DNA of 64,000 bases from Amoebidium appalachense (taxonomy: Eukaryota; Ichthyosporea): positions 20,150,001 to 20,214,000 of the forward strand of contig CAVNZM010000001.1 in NCBI GenBank assembly GCA_963693365.1. Reading direction: 5' to 3'. The notes below the pieces were generated by a model. The model ran no database searches. It was not told the DNA's origin and saw only the letters and a list, made by a program, of their open reading frames with translations. Position 1 is the stretch's first letter; the number at the start of each line of letters is the position of its first letter. Positions 63,089-64,000 of this stretch are shown piece after piece. Both the position numbers and the translations under genes were made by a program.

Positions 63089-64000
63089 AGGGGGGGGGAT
63101 TTTCGAGGTTGTTGGTGAATTCACCGGTCTCAGATCTAATTGGGTAAAAAGTGGGGCCTAAAATCGTGGCCAAATACTAATCTACAGCCTCTCATAGCCA
63201 GTTTATGTTCGAATTCACTTAGAAAAGAGGTTTTCGCCCTCTAAGTAAAGTTGTAGGAAATAAAGAGACACGCTAAGTTGATGTAGGCGGTCTGGGGTGT
63301 CCGACGCCTCCTTCAACGTCAAAATCAGCCAAAGCCAGCCAAAACCGCCTCCGGCTACGGCCAGCCTGACTGCCGACTGACTGACGGCGGGAGTCGATCG
63401 CATATAGCAGAACATTTGTTTTTGCCTGTTTTGACCTCAAAAAAAGCGCCAGACACCCTATGTTGTTTATATAAACAATGTGTGTCGCTTTATTTTTCTA
63501 GACTTTTAATTAGGGCGTCAAAGCCTGTTTTCTATTCATAGTTTATATTTTATTAAGTAAAAACAGATTTGGACTATGACCGGCATGGAATGGCTAGGCC
63601 CCACTTTTGAGCCGCCAAATTCAACTAGGGATTTGAAATCGGTGAATTGTAAAATCTTTAACAGAAAGGTTTGTTGCTTGCTTCAAAGCCATACTCACAC
63701 TAAGCAACCTGCGCAGATTTGTGATCGTGACCGAGGAGCTGCAAGGAGGGGAGCTATTTGAGCACCTTGAGCGGTGCCAAATATTCACAGAGTGCGAGGC
63801 CAGTGATGTCATAAGGGACATTGCACATGGGCTCAAGTACAGCCACGACAGAGGCATAGCACATAGGGACCTCAAACCAGAGAATGTGCTGTGTGTGCGC
63901 AGGGACAGGGCATCCCCCTGCAAGGTGGCCGACTTTGGCCTCTCTGCCTACAGCCCTGCTGCAACCACCCCGGCACTCAAAACCCCTGTGGGCACCCTGC
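61281..64000 (+). CDS. Ser/Thr protein kinase, CAMK/MAPKAPK-like (3' end outside window)
   Basis: Exons 61281-61645, 61982-62117, 62566-62800 and 63717 to the window end. The N-terminal ~122 residues are acidic and Ser/Pro-rich and carry three WAD motifs (VTWADQLE, FSWADEPTPS twice). Kinase landmarks: glycine loop LLGQGAFGTVWS, catalytic lysine AAKEVAR, helix C-region Glu, hinge VTEELQGGELFEHL, catalytic loop HRDLKPENVLC and VADFGLS. The hinge and loop resemble CaM-kinase/MAPKAPK/MNK-type enzymes; the subfamily is not settled. Exon 3 contains a frame break: up to GTVWSCRHVGTG the frame is one, from YAAKEVAR another. It lies in G runs at 62655-62666 and would be cured by one extra G, which also restores the phase into exon 4. 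It is either a sequence error or a real disabling indel. Confidence 0.88.
62655..62666 (+). other. G-run frame break inside the kinase glycine-loop exon
   Basis: GGGGGTGGGGGG separates the glycine-loop frame from the catalytic-lysine frame. One additional G makes the exon consistent in frame and splice phase. Confidence 0.75.
63118..63648. mobile_element. Putative MITE-like element in kinase intron 3
   Basis: Imperfect inverted termini: AATTCACC(G)...AAAGTGGGGCCT at 63118-63159 pairs with AGGCCCCACTTTT...GGTGAATT at 63596-63648. The interior is AT-rich and non-coding, with no homopolymer tracts, unlike the rest of the intron. No clean target duplication was seen. Confidence 0.5.

Overview
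This is nuclear DNA from an intron-dense eukaryote. Coding exons are short (36-180 bp in most cases), joined by GT-AG introns of 0.3-1.6 kb. The introns and intergenic gaps are packed with poly-C/poly-G runs of 20-60 bp, long (CA)n/(TG)n arrays and minisatellites. Ras-pathway and ER-tethering genes together with a chorismate-lyase-like gene suggest a unicellular eukaryote (protist or alga). I cannot place the lineage from sequence alone.

Layout, left to right. (1) 122-15598, minus strand: a PH plus RasGEF signalling protein with a Ser/Thr-rich linker and a C-terminal coiled coil; its 3' end lies off the left edge. (2) 15599-16688: a probable bidirectional promoter. (3) 16689-32400, plus strand: a complete 21-exon RINT1/TIP20-family gene, the ER vesicle-tethering (Dsl1/NRZ) subunit. 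All 20 splice phases are consistent. (4) 34313-43259, minus strand: a six-exon gene of about 1475 residues with an N-terminal C2-like region, a giant disordered exon holding five copies of an ~80-residue repeat, and a coiled-coil C-terminus. (5) 44573-47710: a decayed Copia-type retrotransposon truncated in the reverse transcriptase. (6) 49245-50328: a complete miniature LTR retrotransposon (TRIM) with identical 391-bp LTRs, a 5-bp target-site duplication and a primer site matching the anticodon arm of initiator tRNA-Met. (7) 51981-58322, plus strand: a complete five-exon chorismate-lyase-like gene. (8) 61281-64000, plus strand: the N-terminal part of a Ser/Thr kinase that runs off the right edge.

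The RasGEF and the kinase would act in cytoplasmic signalling, RINT1 in Golgi-to-ER traffic and the lyase-like protein in aromatic metabolism. No operon-like functional grouping is evident. The most unusual structures are the TRIM, the ~80-residue repeat protein, a dispersed ~145-bp repeat always followed by a poly-C tract, a tandemly duplicated 5' splice site, and microsatellites that run directly into splice junctions. Two genes each contain one single-base frame break in a G run, so homopolymer lengths in this sequence should be treated with caution.
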